A DNA stretch of 57,782 bases from positions 1 through 57,782 of the forward strand of contig CAJMLL010000011.1 in NCBI GenBank assembly GCA_905214225.1, given 5' to 3'. Shown one piece after another: positions 45,531-55,673 of this stretch. Position 1 is the first letter of the stretch. Each line of letters opens with the position of its first letter. Made by a program: the position numbers and the translations under genes. The notes beneath the pieces were generated by a model. The model was not told the DNA's origin. It made no database searches and was given only the letters and a program-made list of their open reading frames with translations. The stretch comes from an uncultured bacterium. GTDB taxonomy: Bacteria > Bacillota > Clostridia > Peptostreptococcales > Anaerovoracaceae.

Positions 45531-46820
45531 TTAGATAAGAGGTTTGCGCTGGATAATGTCCTCACGAGCCGGTCCGTTGGAAACCATCGTGATCGGGAAT
45601 CCGATCTGACGCTCGATCTCATTGACGTAATCCTGTGCCTCCTGCGGCAGATCCTCAAACTTGCGGATGCCTGTGATGTCGCACTTCCAGCCCGGCATCT
45701 TCTTATAAATAGCCTTGCATCTGGAGAGGTCTGTTACATTAGGGAAGTCCTGGATTTCCTTTCCGTCCATCTCATATCCGACACAGAGTGGAATTTCATC
45801 CAGATATCCCAGTGGGTCCAGAACGGTCAGGGCAACCTCAGTAGCGCCCTGCAGAGTGCATCCGTAGCGGGAAGCAACACAGTCATACCAGCCGACTCTT
45901 CTCGGACGTCCGGTTGTAGCACCGTACTCTCCGCCGTCTCCGCCGCGCTTGCGCAGATCTTCCGCCTCATCTCCGTGGAGCTCAGTGACAAAGTCTCCGC
46001 CGCCTACGGAAGAAGAGTATGCCTTGGTTACCGCAACGATATCCTTGATCTCATATGGCGGAACTCCGGCACCTGCGGCTGCATATCCGGCGATAGTATT
46101 GGAGGAGGTCGTCATCGGATAAATTCCGTGGTCGATATCCTTCATTGTTCCCAGCTGACCCTCAACCAGGATCGTCTTTCCTTCTTTCAGTGCCTTATGC
46201 AGGAAAGCGGAAGTGTGTCCGACGTAAGGACGGATCATCTCTCTGTATTCGCAGATGGTCTTATACAGCTCATCCGGATCCAGCTCCGGCTTATGATAAA
46301 GATATTTAATCAGTGTGTTCTTGATGGTGCAGACGTTGTTAATGCGCTCTTTCAGCTTGTCATCCGGCATGAACAGCTCGTTGATCTGGAAACCGATCTT
46401 GGCATACTTATCGGAGTAGCATGGAGCGATTCCAGACTTGGTGGAACCGAATGCCTTTCCGGCCAGACGCTCTTCCTCGTATCCGTCCAGCAGAATGTGG
46501 TACGGCATAACGACCTGAGCACGGTCAGAAACCATCAGATGCGGCTTCGGAACTCCGTGAGAAGTCAGATCGTCGATTTCCTTCATCAGTCTCGGAATGT
46601 CGAGTGCAACACCGTTTCCGAGTACACAGGTGCAGTGATCATAGAATGCGCCGGATGGAATCATATGCAGAGAGAATTTACCATAAGAATTCTTGATGGT
46701 GTGTCCTGCGTTAGCTCCTCCCTGGAAACGGACGACGACGTCAGCATTTTCTGCCAGCATGTCTGTGATCTTGCCTTTTCCTTCGTCTCCCCAGTTTGCG
46801 CCTACGATTGCTTTTACCAT
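45531..46820 (-). CDS. purA: Adenylosuccinate synthetase
   Basis: A 429-residue enzyme that joins IMP and aspartate using GTP to make adenylosuccinate. The GTP-binding loop is GANWGDEGKGKITD. Other blocks are FQGGANAGHTI, EGQLGTMKDIDHGIYPMTTSSNT, and TTGRPRRVGWYDCVA. AGGAGG precedes the ATG. It lies 25 bases after purB in the same direction, so both steps from IMP to AMP are encoded in one unit. Confidence 0.98.
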   Translation of the reverse strand: MVKAIVGANWGDEGKGKITDMLAENADVVVRFQGGANAGHTIKNSYGKFSLHMIPSGAFYDHCTCVLGNGVALDIPRLMKEIDDLTSHGVPKPHLMVSDRAQVVMPYHILLDGYEEERLAGKAFGSTKSGIAPCYSDKYAKIGFQINELFMPDDKLKERINNVCTIKNTLIKYLYHKPELDPDELYKTICEYREMIRPYVGHTSAFLHKALKEGKTILVEGQLGTMKDIDHGIYPMTTSSNTIAGYAAAGAGVPPYEIKDIVAVTKAYSSSVGGGDFVTELHGDEAEDLRKRGGDGGEYGATTGRPRRVGWYDCVASRYGCTLQGATEVALTVLDPLGYLDEIPLCVGYEMDGKEIQDFPNVTDLSRCKAIYKKMPGWKCDITGIRKFEDLPQEAQDYVNEIERQIGFPITMVSNGPAREDIIQRKPLI

Positions 46821-46845
46821 AGTTGATATTCCTCCTATCCTACGA

Positions 46846-48282
46846 TTAAACGTTGATTTCAGCCTTGCGTCCGAGGACGGACTCGTGTGCTGAAAGAATA
46901 GGCTTTATGACCCCGTTAAGAAACTCGGTTGTCTGCTCTGGTGCGCGTCCAACATAGTTTTCTGGCTTCAAAACCTTCTGTAAAGCCTCTTTGTTTGTAT
47001 TAAAGAGAGGGTCTGCAGCGATCAGATCGAGCAGATTGTTCGGTTTGCCCTCAACTTTAACGGTTTTCGATGCCTGCATGGACAGTTCACGGATGCGCTC
47101 ATGAAGCTCCTGGCGGTCTCCGCCGGCTTTTACCGCATCCATCATGATGTTCTCCGTTGCCATGAACGGAAGCTCTGCCATGAGGTGTGATTCGATGACC
47201 TTCGGATAAACCACCAGGCCATCAGAAATATTGATGTATAACTCAAGAATCGCGTTGGTCGCGAGGAAGGCCTCGGACACACTAATTCTCTTATTAGCAG
47301 AATCATCGAGTGTACGCTCAAACCACTGTGTCGCAGCAGTAATCTGCGGGTTCATCGCGTCACTCATGACATAGTTGGCCAGCGATGCCATTCTCTCGGA
47401 ACGCATCGGATTGCGCTTATATGCCATTGCGGAAGAACCGATCTGATGCTTTTCAAACGGTTCTTCAACTTCCTTCATATGCTGAAGGAGACGGATGTCG
47501 TTGGAGAACTTATGCGCGGACTGCGCGATTCCTGCCAGGACATTCAGTACACGGCTGTCTACCTTGCGGGAATAAGTTTGTCCGGAAACCGGGTAAACCT
47601 GAGAGAATCCCATCTTCTCCGCGATCTTCATATCCAGCTGGCGGCATTTCTCATGATCTCCGTTGAACAGTTCCAGGAAGGAAGCCTGTGTTCCGGTCGT
47701 TCCCTTGCAGCCCAGAAGCTTCAGAGAATCCAGAACGTAGTTCAGATCCTCAAGGTCCATAACCAGATCCTGCAGCCAGAGGGTGGCACGCTTTCCGACA
47801 GTTGTCGGCTGAGCTGGCTGATAATGCGTGAATGCCAGCGTCGGCTGATTCTTATACTCGTCTGCGAATACAGCCAGGCGGTCCATCGCGTTCAGCAGCT
47901 GAATGCGGATCAGTTTCAGCGCCTCCGACATGATAATAATGTCGGTGTTATCTCCGACGTAGCAGGACGTCGCACCGAGGTGAATGATCGGCTTGGCATG
48001 CGGGCACTGCTTTCCGTAAGCGTATACATGAGACATTACATCGTGACGGACCTCTTTCTCTCTGGCCTCAGCCACTTCATAATTGATATCGTCCTTATGC
48101 GCTTTCAGTTCATCGATCTGTTCCTGTGTGATATCCAGACCCAGTTCCTTTTCCGATTCCGCAAGCGCGATCCAGAGACGTCTCCATGTCTTGAATTTCA
48201 TCTCCGGCGAGAAGAGATACTTCATTTCTTTGCTTGCGTATCTCGTCGATAAAGGGCTGGTGTAGCTGGTTCTGTCTGCCAT
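46846..48282 (-). CDS. purB: Adenylosuccinate lyase
   Basis: A 478-residue lyase that releases fumarate from adenylosuccinate and from SAICAR. The superfamily signature GSSAMAYKRNPMRSERMASL contains the flexible signature loop. A conserved His lies in FTHYQPAQPTT. Two ATGs six bases apart follow GGAGG; the second (48282) has the better 7-base spacing. A promoter lies upstream. Confidence 0.97.
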   Translation of the reverse strand: MADRTSYTSPLSTRYASKEMKYLFSPEMKFKTWRRLWIALAESEKELGLDITQEQIDELKAHKDDINYEVAEAREKEVRHDVMSHVYAYGKQCPHAKPIIHLGATSCYVGDNTDIIIMSEALKLIRIQLLNAMDRLAVFADEYKNQPTLAFTHYQPAQPTTVGKRATLWLQDLVMDLEDLNYVLDSLKLLGCKGTTGTQASFLELFNGDHEKCRQLDMKIAEKMGFSQVYPVSGQTYSRKVDSRVLNVLAGIAQSAHKFSNDIRLLQHMKEVEEPFEKHQIGSSAMAYKRNPMRSERMASLANYVMSDAMNPQITAATQWFERTLDDSANKRISVSEAFLATNAILELYINISDGLVVYPKVIESHLMAELPFMATENIMMDAVKAGGDRQELHERIRELSMQASKTVKVEGKPNNLLDLIAADPLFNTNKEALQKVLKPENYVGRAPEQTTEFLNGVIKPILSAHESVLGRKAEINV

Positions 48283-48363
48283 GTCCATTCCTCCGTTTCA
48301 GGTGCGGCGGCAAAAAATAACTGTTCAAGGCCGCTGCCGTCTTGTCGTTCTCGAACAATCTGA

Positions 48364-48392
48364 ATTATATCATCTGAACGTGTAATCTTCAA
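48364..48392 (-). promoter_or_regulatory. Candidate purB-purA promoter
   Basis: On the minus strand TTGAAG (48392-48387), a 17-base spacer and TATAAT (48369-48364). Downstream, TTGTTCGAGAACGAC is an imperfect inverted repeat whose GTTCG half resembles PurR-box half sites; regulation by PurR is only a possibility. Confidence 0.6.
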
Positions 48393-48488
48393 CACCGACA
48401 CGAAAGGGTTACAGTAAAATTGTGCGATTACATAATATGTGTCTGTCCTGCATAAACATTGAAAATACAACATTCATGCAAGCGCATA

Positions 48489-49844
48489 CTACAGAGACAG
48501 CCTGCTGGTGTTCGTCCAGATGCCCATTTTTTCTGCGTCTTTAATCAGTTCATCCCGGAAGTCCGGATGGGCAATGTTAATCAGTGCTTCCGCGCGTTTC
48601 CAGGTGGATTTTCCCTTCAGTTCAGCAGCTCCGTATTCGGTAACGACGTAATGGACGGCGGCACGCGGTGTGGTGACGATGGAACCCAGCGGGAGCGCCG
48701 GTTTGATCAGGCTTTCCACACTGCCGTCTTTCTTTTGTCTGGTGGAATGCAGGCAGATGAAGCTCTTTCCGCCGCGGGAGCCATAGGCGCCCTGGACAAA
48801 ATCCAGCTGGCCGCCGGTGCCGCTGATGTGCTGGAATCCGGCAGACTCTGCGTTCACCTGACCGAAGAGGTCCAGGTCGATGGCACCGTTGACGGAGATC
48901 ATCTTATCGATGCTGCTGATGACGTGGACATCGTTGACATAGCTGACCGGCGCCGCGCAGCACTTCTGGTTGTGGTCCAGGAAATCATACAGCCGCTTCG
49001 TTCCACCGGCAAAGGCGTAGACGATCTTTCCCGGGATGGAGGAGTGGCTGCTGGTCAGTTTTCCGGCCTCGTACAGATCTACATATGCGTCGGTGAGCAT
49101 TTCTGTGTGGGCGCCCAGATCGGTGCGGTCGGATTCACAGAGCATCTGGCCGATCATGTTCGGCAGGGCGCCGATGCCCAGCTGCAGGGTGCTGCCGCTT
49201 TCAATCAGATCCACGACCGTTTCCGCGATTTTCCGGTCCTTATCGTCGGCAGGACGGGAAGTGATCTCCGGAATATCCGGATTATTTCCCTCTACAACCG
49301 CATCGACATCACAGAGATTCAGCTCCGTCTGCATGCCGTGTACGAACGGTATTTTACTGTTGGTCTCTACGATGACTTTTTTCGCGCCTTTCAGGTATCC
49401 GCGGATGTCTGTCAGGGCAGGGCCGATGTTGAAATTTCCCCATTTATCCATCGGCGTGGTCTGGATGATCAGCACATCTGCCGGTGCTTCTTCTGCCCAG
49501 TATTTCGGGCTTTCTCGGAAGAAAATCGGGGTGAACCAGCAGCGCCCGTTCTTGCTGTGTTTCCTGTCCAGTCCGCTGAAGTGGCCGCAGGTAAATTTTA
49601 TCTGGTCATTATTTTCGGCTGCCTGATAAACTGCTGGTTCATGCATAGACAGCGTATTTACCAGTTCGATATTCTTCAGGTCTCCGTTTTTCAGGCGTTC
49701 TGCCAGAGCCTCATCCACAGCGTAGGGAGCCGTGTAGCCAAAGCCGTAGCTTATGCGGTCCCCGTCATGCACAAGTTCCGCCGCCTGCTGCGGAGACATC
49801 TTCTTTTCCTCATATTTTGATGGAAGGTCTGCGAGTTTATACAT
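48489..49844 (-). CDS. Acetyl-CoA hydrolase/transferase family, probable butyryl-CoA:acetate or 4-hydroxybutyrate CoA-transferase
   Basis: A 451-residue class I CoA-transferase with two related halves. The C-terminal signature SGTGGQLDFVQGAYGSRGGKSFICL is characteristic of the butyryl-CoA:acetate and 4-hydroxybutyrate CoA-transferase group. The catalytic Glu is probably in QVNAESAGF. The final block is VVTEYGAAELKGKS. In butyrate-forming anaerobes this enzyme moves CoA from butyryl-CoA to acetate. The start at 49844 has GGAG ten bases upstream. Substrate choice within the group is not certain. It stands alone. Confidence 0.85.
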   Translation of the reverse strand: MYKLADLPSKYEEKKMSPQQAAELVHDGDRISYGFGYTAPYAVDEALAERLKNGDLKNIELVNTLSMHEPAVYQAAENNDQIKFTCGHFSGLDRKHSKNGRCWFTPIFFRESPKYWAEEAPADVLIIQTTPMDKWGNFNIGPALTDIRGYLKGAKKVIVETNSKIPFVHGMQTELNLCDVDAVVEGNNPDIPEITSRPADDKDRKIAETVVDLIESGSTLQLGIGALPNMIGQMLCESDRTDLGAHTEMLTDAYVDLYEAGKLTSSHSSIPGKIVYAFAGGTKRLYDFLDHNQKCCAAPVSYVNDVHVISSIDKMISVNGAIDLDLFGQVNAESAGFQHISGTGGQLDFVQGAYGSRGGKSFICLHSTRQKKDGSVESLIKPALPLGSIVTTPRAAVHYVVTEYGAAELKGKSTWKRAEALINIAHPDFRDELIKDAEKMGIWTNTSRLSL

Positions 49845-50035
49845 AAATATACACTCCTTCATATATGTAGTTGATTGAATTTAGATTGTTGATTATTGAT
49901 TGATGATTATTACTATTATACAGCATAATCGCGGCCATTAGAGCAGACTACAGGTTTTCTGTGCTGTATACTGTGAACTTCCAGTAAAGAATCCCCCTTT
50001 TATGTTGTTCCTTACAGGAACAACTGATAACATCA

Positions 50036-50369
50036 CTAGAGAGTGTGACGTGTAATATCGCTGGTTGAATCGTTTTCTTGCAGAAGCCAGTCTGCTGCAT
50101 CGATGATGTTGATTCCTTCGTATTGATACGAAGGCTGGTGTGTTCTGGCTATGATCATACGAGGATATGCGTCCTTGATTTGCAGTAATGGGTCAACTTC
50201 ACGTTTGAAAGTTTTTTCCTCAGATATATCATAGGCTGCTTGGATGTAAATTTTTTCCCCTTGATTAATAGCGACAAAGTCAATTTCCTTTTTGTATAAA
50301 ACACCAACGTAAACTTCGTATCCGCGTCGCAGGAGTTGATAGTGATTCCATTGATAATGCCGTGAAGTT
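50036..50369 (-). pseudogene. C-terminal remnant of a second DUF4143-type ATPase
   Basis: An open minus-strand frame without a start codon encodes [53 protein letters not shown] and [13 protein letters not shown]. This is the C-terminal DUF4143 pattern of archaeal/bacterial AAA_14 ATPases. The frame is closed by a stop immediately upstream, and no Walker motifs are encoded nearby. CCTTCGTAT-TG-ATACGAAGG (50115-50134) forms a perfect inverted repeat inside it. Confidence 0.65.
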
Positions 50370-50525
50370 CTTTAATCTCTAGCGCAGACAAAATTCACAC
50401 GGCAAGGGAAGTCCCCTGAAATGGCTGTGCCCGGGCCATATGCCGGGGCAGGCGGGAAAGTTGAACATGCACAGAGTATCAAAGATAAAGATGCTGAAGA
50501 ATATAAAGCTAAATTAGAAAAACCA
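50370..50525. other. Gene-poor stretch with possible gene debris
   Basis: Between the ATPase remnant and the aminopeptidase terminator. A plus-strand frame from ATG 50421 to TGA 50549 (42 codons, VEHAQSIKDKDAEEYKAKLE) looks protein-like but has no ribosome site and runs into the terminator stem; it may be the end of a lost gene. Confidence 0.35.
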
Positions 50526-50571
50526 CAAGGCTGCAGTCCGGAGAAGTGATGAAATCCGGTCTGCAGCCTTG
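50526..50571 (-). terminator. Terminator of the M18 aminopeptidase gene
   Basis: CAAGGCTGCAGTCCGG (50526-50541) pairs with CCGGTCTGCAGCCTTG (50556-50571) with a single T-T mismatch. It lies about 45 bases past the gene's stop codon. A strong stem without a good T-run. Confidence 0.6.
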
Positions 50572-50614
50572 AATGGTTATGTATGGTAATATGTTAGTCC
50601 GATTGCGGATTCAG

Positions 50615-52009
50615 TTAGCGCATGTCTTTCAGGAAAGCGACGTATGCGAGCAGAGCTTCATAAACATCGATCTTGCTGACGACTTCATTCGGTGCGTGCA
50701 TGCCGAGAACGGCAACTCCGCTGTCGATGACATCCATGCCATAGTTGGCCATGATGTAAGCGATGGTTCCGCCGCCGCCGGCATCGACTTTGCCGAGCTC
50801 TGCGGTCTGGAAGTATACGTTGTTGTCATCAAATACTTTGCGGACTTTTCCGATGAACTCTGCGTTTGCATCGTTGGAGCCGCTCTTTCCTCTGACACCG
50901 GTGTACTTATTCAATACGATTCCCTTTCCCAGGTAAGCGCAGTTGTCTGTGTCCATTACGTCCGGGAAGAGAGGATCGAATCCTGCACTGACATCGGAGG
51001 ACAGCATGGTGGAGTTTCTCAGTGTGCGGCCGACTGCGGTCATGTGATTTACGCCGAGGGCTTCCAGAACTTCACCGACAGTCTCCTCAAAGAAGCGGGA
51101 CTGCATTCCTGTAGCGCCCATGCTTCCGATCTCTTCCTTATCGACGAGCAGGCAGATGCAGGTACGCTCTATGGACTCCGGCAGCTCCAGCATTGCGCGG
51201 TAGGACGGGAATCCGCAGACGCGGTCGTCATGGCCGTAGCTTAAGATCATGCTGCGGTCCAGTCCCATGTCTCTTGCTTTTCCTGCCGGTACAACTTCGA
51301 TTTCTGCGGAGAGGAAGTCTTCTTCTTCGATTCCGTAAGTCTCCTTCAGGAGTTTCAGGAACATGTCCTTTACAGATGGCTTGTCGTCTTCTTTTTCACC
51401 CTTCAGCGGCTGGCTTCCAACCAGTACGTCCAGCTTTTCGCCTTCAACGACTTCTCCGGCTTTCTTTTCCATCTGCTTTGCAGCGAGGTGGATCAGCAGG
51501 TCCATAACGCCGAACACAGGCTCGTCGTCCTTCTCGCCGATGCTGATCTTTACAACGCTTCCGTCTTTCTTTGCGACAACGCCGTGCAGGGCGAGCGGAC
51601 GGTTGACCCACTGATATTTCTTGATTCCGCCGTAGTAATGTGTATTCAGGAGGCAGAAACCGCCTTCCTCATAAACCGGGTTCTGCTTCAGGTCCAGACG
51701 CGGAGAGTCAATGTGTGCGCCCAGGATGTTGGCGCCGTTCTCCAGAGGGTCTGTTCCGATCTGGAACATCACCAGGCTCTTTCCTCTGTTGCTGCGGTAA
51801 ACGCGGTCTCCGGCCTTGAGGCTTCCGCCGTTTCTAATGATCTCTTCCAGATCCTTGTATCCGGCCTTTTTAATCTCCCCGATGGCGTAGTCGTTGCACT
51901 CGCGCTCAGTTTTGCAGCAGCTCAGGAATGTTTTGTATTCTTCGCTGAATGCATTGATCTTCTTCAAATCATTTTCGTCATATTTTTCCCACGCGTATTT
52001 ACGCTCCAT
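50615..52009 (-). CDS. M18-family aminopeptidase
   Basis: A 464-residue dinuclear zinc aminopeptidase of the tetrahedral M18 family, cytosolic, releasing N-terminal (often acidic) residues from peptides. Zinc ligands and catalytic residues lie in GAHIDSPRLDLK, SYGHDDRVCG, LLVDKEEIGSMGATGMQS, and the C-terminal VLGMHAPNEVVSK. AAGGAGG precedes the ATG. It is monocistronic, near the amino-acid transporter. Confidence 0.93.
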   Translation of the reverse strand: MERKYAWEKYDENDLKKINAFSEEYKTFLSCCKTERECNDYAIGEIKKAGYKDLEEIIRNGGSLKAGDRVYRSNRGKSLVMFQIGTDPLENGANILGAHIDSPRLDLKQNPVYEEGGFCLLNTHYYGGIKKYQWVNRPLALHGVVAKKDGSVVKISIGEKDDEPVFGVMDLLIHLAAKQMEKKAGEVVEGEKLDVLVGSQPLKGEKEDDKPSVKDMFLKLLKETYGIEEEDFLSAEIEVVPAGKARDMGLDRSMILSYGHDDRVCGFPSYRAMLELPESIERTCICLLVDKEEIGSMGATGMQSRFFEETVGEVLEALGVNHMTAVGRTLRNSTMLSSDVSAGFDPLFPDVMDTDNCAYLGKGIVLNKYTGVRGKSGSNDANAEFIGKVRKVFDDNNVYFQTAELGKVDAGGGGTIAYIMANYGMDVIDSGVAVLGMHAPNEVVSKIDVYEALLAYVAFLKDMR

Positions 52010-52381
52010 GACTGTGTTTCCTCCTTACCTTACTTCTTCTTCCTTGTAACATATTAATTGCAGCATCAGCTGTGTCGGCCAGCGGACGCTGCGGTTAATC
52101 TTTGACTTATGTGTCTATTATAACGAATATATGTCTGGTATGTGTGAATGAAACTCTATATTACGCAATGAATTTTCTGTATAACAGCCCTCGTTTTCAC
52201 GCGGCACTGCAGTGCCGTGTGCCTTTTCGGGACAGTGGTATTTCTTTTCCGTCTTTCCGAAAACAATATCTGTGCGGCGGGCGGAATGGATGACCGCTCC
52301 GCCGCTTCATATGCCTTGCAGGCACGGGGGCAGTGTTATGTGAGGCGCGCATGTCTGTTTCCATGCGTACCGCTTTCAAGG
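52010..52381. other. Intergenic region with two inverted repeats
   Basis: No gene is supported. It holds a perfect 16-bp palindrome CGGCACTGCAGTGCCG (52202-52217). A GC-rich hairpin at about 52274-52308 (GGCGG/CCGCC) may terminate the transporter gene that ends at 52382. The left part is the promoter region of the aminopeptidase. Confidence 0.5.
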
Positions 52382-53926
52382 TTATGCGGCATTGTCGCTG
52401 TTATCTTTTGCCGGAATCTGGTGATTCTTTACCTTCTTCTCATAGCGGCCGTACATCAGCAGCGCTGCAGCGGAGAAGATCAGAGGTCCTGCGAATGTCC
52501 AGACTGTGGTCATAAAGTCGCCCTCAATGGCCGGCTGGATGATTGCGAAGACATTGGCAAAAATCAGCATGGCGGATACCAGGAAGGCGAAGAACATGGT
52601 GGATCCGTGAGACTTGTACATGACAAATGGACGGTCCAGGTTCTGCAGTTTCTTGAATGCCGGGAAGGCAGCGGCGATGAAAATGTACGGAACGGTCATT
52701 CCTACATTTACCATATCCGTCAGAATGACGAAGAACTTGGCCATGGCGTTTCCGCCGAAAGATACGCCGAAAATCATGATACATACGACGATGCACTGGA
52801 TCTTCATCGCGTTGACTGGCATTCCGTCATAGTCTCTTGTAACTCCCATTTTGCCCGGCCAGAGCTCTGCCGGTGTTCCGTCGATAATCTGCTTCAGCGG
52901 GGAGTAGCTCAGTGTGAAGAACGCGCCCAGCAGGGAAAGCAGCATGATCAGTCCGTAAATTCTCGCGAAGTTGTGGCCCATAGCGGCAGCGGTTGATGCG
53001 GAAACGCCGATGGTCTCACCGAACATCTTTCCAAAGTTGCCCATGATGACATAGGAAACGTTGCCCAGATGAACGCCGTTAGTACCCATGACTTCCTTAT
53101 AGTTGGTGAAGGATCCGACGAGCAGGATCAGAACGGAGTAGCCGACGACTACGACGACTGCCGCGATCATAACGCCCTTCGGGAAAGTCTTCTTCGGGTT
53201 TTCTGTCTTGTCAACCAGTCCTCCGACGGCTTCCAGTCCGCCGTATGCGAACAGGGCATAAACGATGAAGGACAGGATCATGATCGGATTGCCGGCGTAG
53301 GCCGCGTTCAGGGAAGTTCCCAGAGAATGCATGCCCTCAAACGGCTGTGCGAAATGTCCGTGGTTGGCAATGATCATGAAGAATCCGCCGACAAGAACGA
53401 CGATATTGATGACGATGACGGCAATTCCGCCTACATTGGTAACTTTCTGGATGTTATTCAGTCCCTTGCTGGCGACAGCGGTGATAAATATCATAAAGAT
53501 AATTCCCAGAATTCCCAGAAGACGCGGGCCGGACAGCCAGTTCATGCCGAACAGCTTCCATGTAGCGGATGTGTCTTTTCCAAATAATGCGTTGGAAACC
53601 GGAACCCAGATGCCGGAGCAGATGTTTACCATCCAGAGTACGTAGGAGGTGTACCACATAAATGTTGCAACAAATGCGTACTTCGGACCTACGGATTTCT
53701 CCATCCAGGAGTAAATTCCTCCGGTTTCGTTCTTAAATGCGGAACCATATTCAGCGACCATGAATGCATATGGTACGAAGAATGTGATTCCCGCGAGGAT
53801 GAACCACGGAATCGCGGCATATCCCATCAGATAAAACGATCTCGGGATGTTGTTGAAGCCGTAGACTGATGTAAAAATCATCAGAATCAGGGCTCCGAGT
53901 CCCAGTTTCTTTTCCTGTTTTTCCAT
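52382..53926 (-). CDS. yjeM: APC-family amino acid transporter, YjeM type (glutamate/GABA family)
   Basis: A 514-residue membrane transporter with about 12-13 hydrophobic segments. The N-terminus LGALILMIFTSVYGFNNIPRSFYLMGY and GGIYSWMEKSVGPKYAFVATFMWY closely follow the YjeM pattern in the glutamate/GABA antiporter branch of the APC superfamily. A second conserved region is YALFAYGGLEAVGGLVDKTENPKK. The start at 53926 has GGAGAGG upstream; a start at 53956 would add ten residues. Its substrate is unknown; asparaginase lies upstream on the same strand, which fits amino-acid use. Confidence 0.85.
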   Translation of the reverse strand: MEKQEKKLGLGALILMIFTSVYGFNNIPRSFYLMGYAAIPWFILAGITFFVPYAFMVAEYGSAFKNETGGIYSWMEKSVGPKYAFVATFMWYTSYVLWMVNICSGIWVPVSNALFGKDTSATWKLFGMNWLSGPRLLGILGIIFMIFITAVASKGLNNIQKVTNVGGIAVIVINIVVLVGGFFMIIANHGHFAQPFEGMHSLGTSLNAAYAGNPIMILSFIVYALFAYGGLEAVGGLVDKTENPKKTFPKGVMIAAVVVVVGYSVLILLVGSFTNYKEVMGTNGVHLGNVSYVIMGNFGKMFGETIGVSASTAAAMGHNFARIYGLIMLLSLLGAFFTLSYSPLKQIIDGTPAELWPGKMGVTRDYDGMPVNAMKIQCIVVCIMIFGVSFGGNAMAKFFVILTDMVNVGMTVPYIFIAAAFPAFKKLQNLDRPFVMYKSHGSTMFFAFLVSAMLIFANVFAIIQPAIEGDFMTTVWTFAGPLIFSAAALLMYGRYEKKVKNHQIPAKDNSDNAA

Positions 53927-54525
53927 ATAAACCTCTCCTTTTTCAGTTTCCTTCATGAAAACTTCTATATGTTCGGTCAGTACGTAATTGCTGTCTGTTG
54001 TGAATATACGGATTATCCGACATATTAATTCATATATTCAGACTGAATCTGGTTCCGGCCGAGTTGGGTATTTTTACCCCACTCTATTTTCATGATCGTA
54101 AATGCATCTTCACTATTGTGAAAATTGCGATTGAATTGAGTGGGAACTTTCAGACAGATTGGAGCATAAGTGCTATGCTTCGATGATTATACAGTCCATA
54201 CACGAGTATGTGCATAATCTTTTTTCTGACGGTCGACTGTGATTATACCAAATCTGGCAGCATTGTTGCTATGAAAATCAAAAGTTTTTTACATAATCAA
54301 AATCATTTAATGATATTTAATAAAGATTTGTTTTGAATAACAAAAATAATCATTGTATTATTATAAGTACAATATAACTTTCGTAAGATGAAGCGATGAA
54401 GCGGCGGGAGTCCTGCCGTGATATGGTAGAAGAATACCGCTGACAGCTGCTGTGCCACCGAAAATATGCAGAAATAGTGCATAAACTTCTCGTGCAGCCG
54501 TGGAGCGTATCTATTTTTATGACAT
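53927..54525. other. Long AT-rich regulatory region between yjeM and asparaginase
   Basis: No gene. Features seen: CGGATTATCCG palindrome (54009-54019), the inverted repeat GAGTTGGG...CCCCACTC (about 54061-54084) with a further GAGTGGG copy at about 54138, and strongly AT-rich sequence from 54240 to 54380. Together these suggest regulator binding upstream of yjeM. Confidence 0.45.
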
Positions 54526-54559
54526 AAAAAACAGCAGCGGGAAATAAAAGCCCGCTGCT
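54526..54559 (-). terminator. Terminator of the asparaginase gene
   Basis: On the minus strand AGCAGCGGG pairs perfectly with CCCGCTGCT around a nine-base loop and is followed by G and six Ts. Confidence 0.88.
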
Positions 54560-54647
54560 TTATGGTAATTTATTGGTTTACTGCGATAAACTGTGAATGC
54601 AATAAAGCGAAATTAAATTCGCTTTAATTGTCAGAAAACGTACTTTA

Positions 54648-55673
54648 TTACAGTTCATCGATATGATCTTCCGTGAAAATGATGTCCTTATTGACAGTCG
54701 TATAGAACAGCTGCTTCACTTCTTTATAGCTCTTCACGCCGAGCCCCATGATCCACATCAGTTTGGTAATCGCGGCTTCCAGAGTCATGTCGTAAGCCTC
54801 GATCAGGTTGAAATCATGCTTTACCTTTGCCCCCACCTTATAAACGGTCATATTGGAACCCTCATTGACAACCTGCGTTGCCATGACGACGATTTTTCCC
54901 TGATTCTGCACGTATTCATCCATGATTTTATAGAACATATCCCGCAGAGAGGCCGGAATTCCGCCGACTCCGAAGCTTTCGATCACGATGCAGTCGTAAT
55001 GCTCGAACAGATATGGAAGAATATCCGGATTCATTCCCGGAATCAGTTTCAGCAGGAAAATGCTTTCACCAAGCTCATGATAAAATTTCACCGGTCTGCT
55101 CGACAGCTCTTCCGGCATATATCGGATTACGCGCCGGTCCTGGATGATCGCCGGGCAGGGGAAATTGATGCTCGTAAAGGCGTTATAACTCTTGGCCCGT
55201 TCCTTCTTTGCCCTCGTCCCGATAATGACCTTTCCGTCAAAAACAATGCTGACGCCGTGAGAACGGTAGTCCGCCGCATAGATGAAGCTGTCCAGTAAAT
55301 TGGTCTTCGCATCCGTAATATCGTTGCTGATCGGTTTCTGCGCACCGGTAATGACGATCGGCTTCCTGGAATTCTGAATCAGATAGGAGAGAGCCGCCGC
55401 CGTATACGCCATCGTGTCCGTTCCGTGGCCGATGACAAACCCGTCGTAATCATCATAATTTTCCTCTACGGTCCTGGCCATGAGTTTCCAGTATTCCGGC
55501 GTGACATCCGTACTGTCGATCGAGCAGATCTGCTTGCAGTCAACGTCACAGACATCTGCAATCTGCGGAACATAGTCCAGAAGCTCTTCCGCCGTCAGCC
55601 CCGGTGTCAGTCCGTATTCCGTTTTCTTCGAGGCAATCGTGCCGCCCGTTCCAATCATCAGAATTCTTTTCAT
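54648..55673 (-). CDS. ansA: L-asparaginase (AnsA type)
   Basis: A 341-residue enzyme that hydrolyses asparagine to aspartate and ammonia. Catalytic threonines lie in LMIGTGGTIASKKT and in VIGHGTDTMAYTA. ITGAQKPISNDITDAKTNL and the later VIESFGVGGIP block are conserved. There is no signal peptide, so it is cytosolic, as type I enzymes are. The start at 55673 has GAGAGGG six bases upstream. Confidence 0.93.
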   Translation of the reverse strand: MKRILMIGTGGTIASKKTEYGLTPGLTAEELLDYVPQIADVCDVDCKQICSIDSTDVTPEYWKLMARTVEENYDDYDGFVIGHGTDTMAYTAAALSYLIQNSRKPIVITGAQKPISNDITDAKTNLLDSFIYAADYRSHGVSIVFDGKVIIGTRAKKERAKSYNAFTSINFPCPAIIQDRRVIRYMPEELSSRPVKFYHELGESIFLLKLIPGMNPDILPYLFEHYDCIVIESFGVGGIPASLRDMFYKIMDEYVQNQGKIVVMATQVVNEGSNMTVYKVGAKVKHDFNLIEAYDMTLEAAITKLMWIMGLGVKSYKEVKQLFYTTVNKDIIFTEDHIDEL

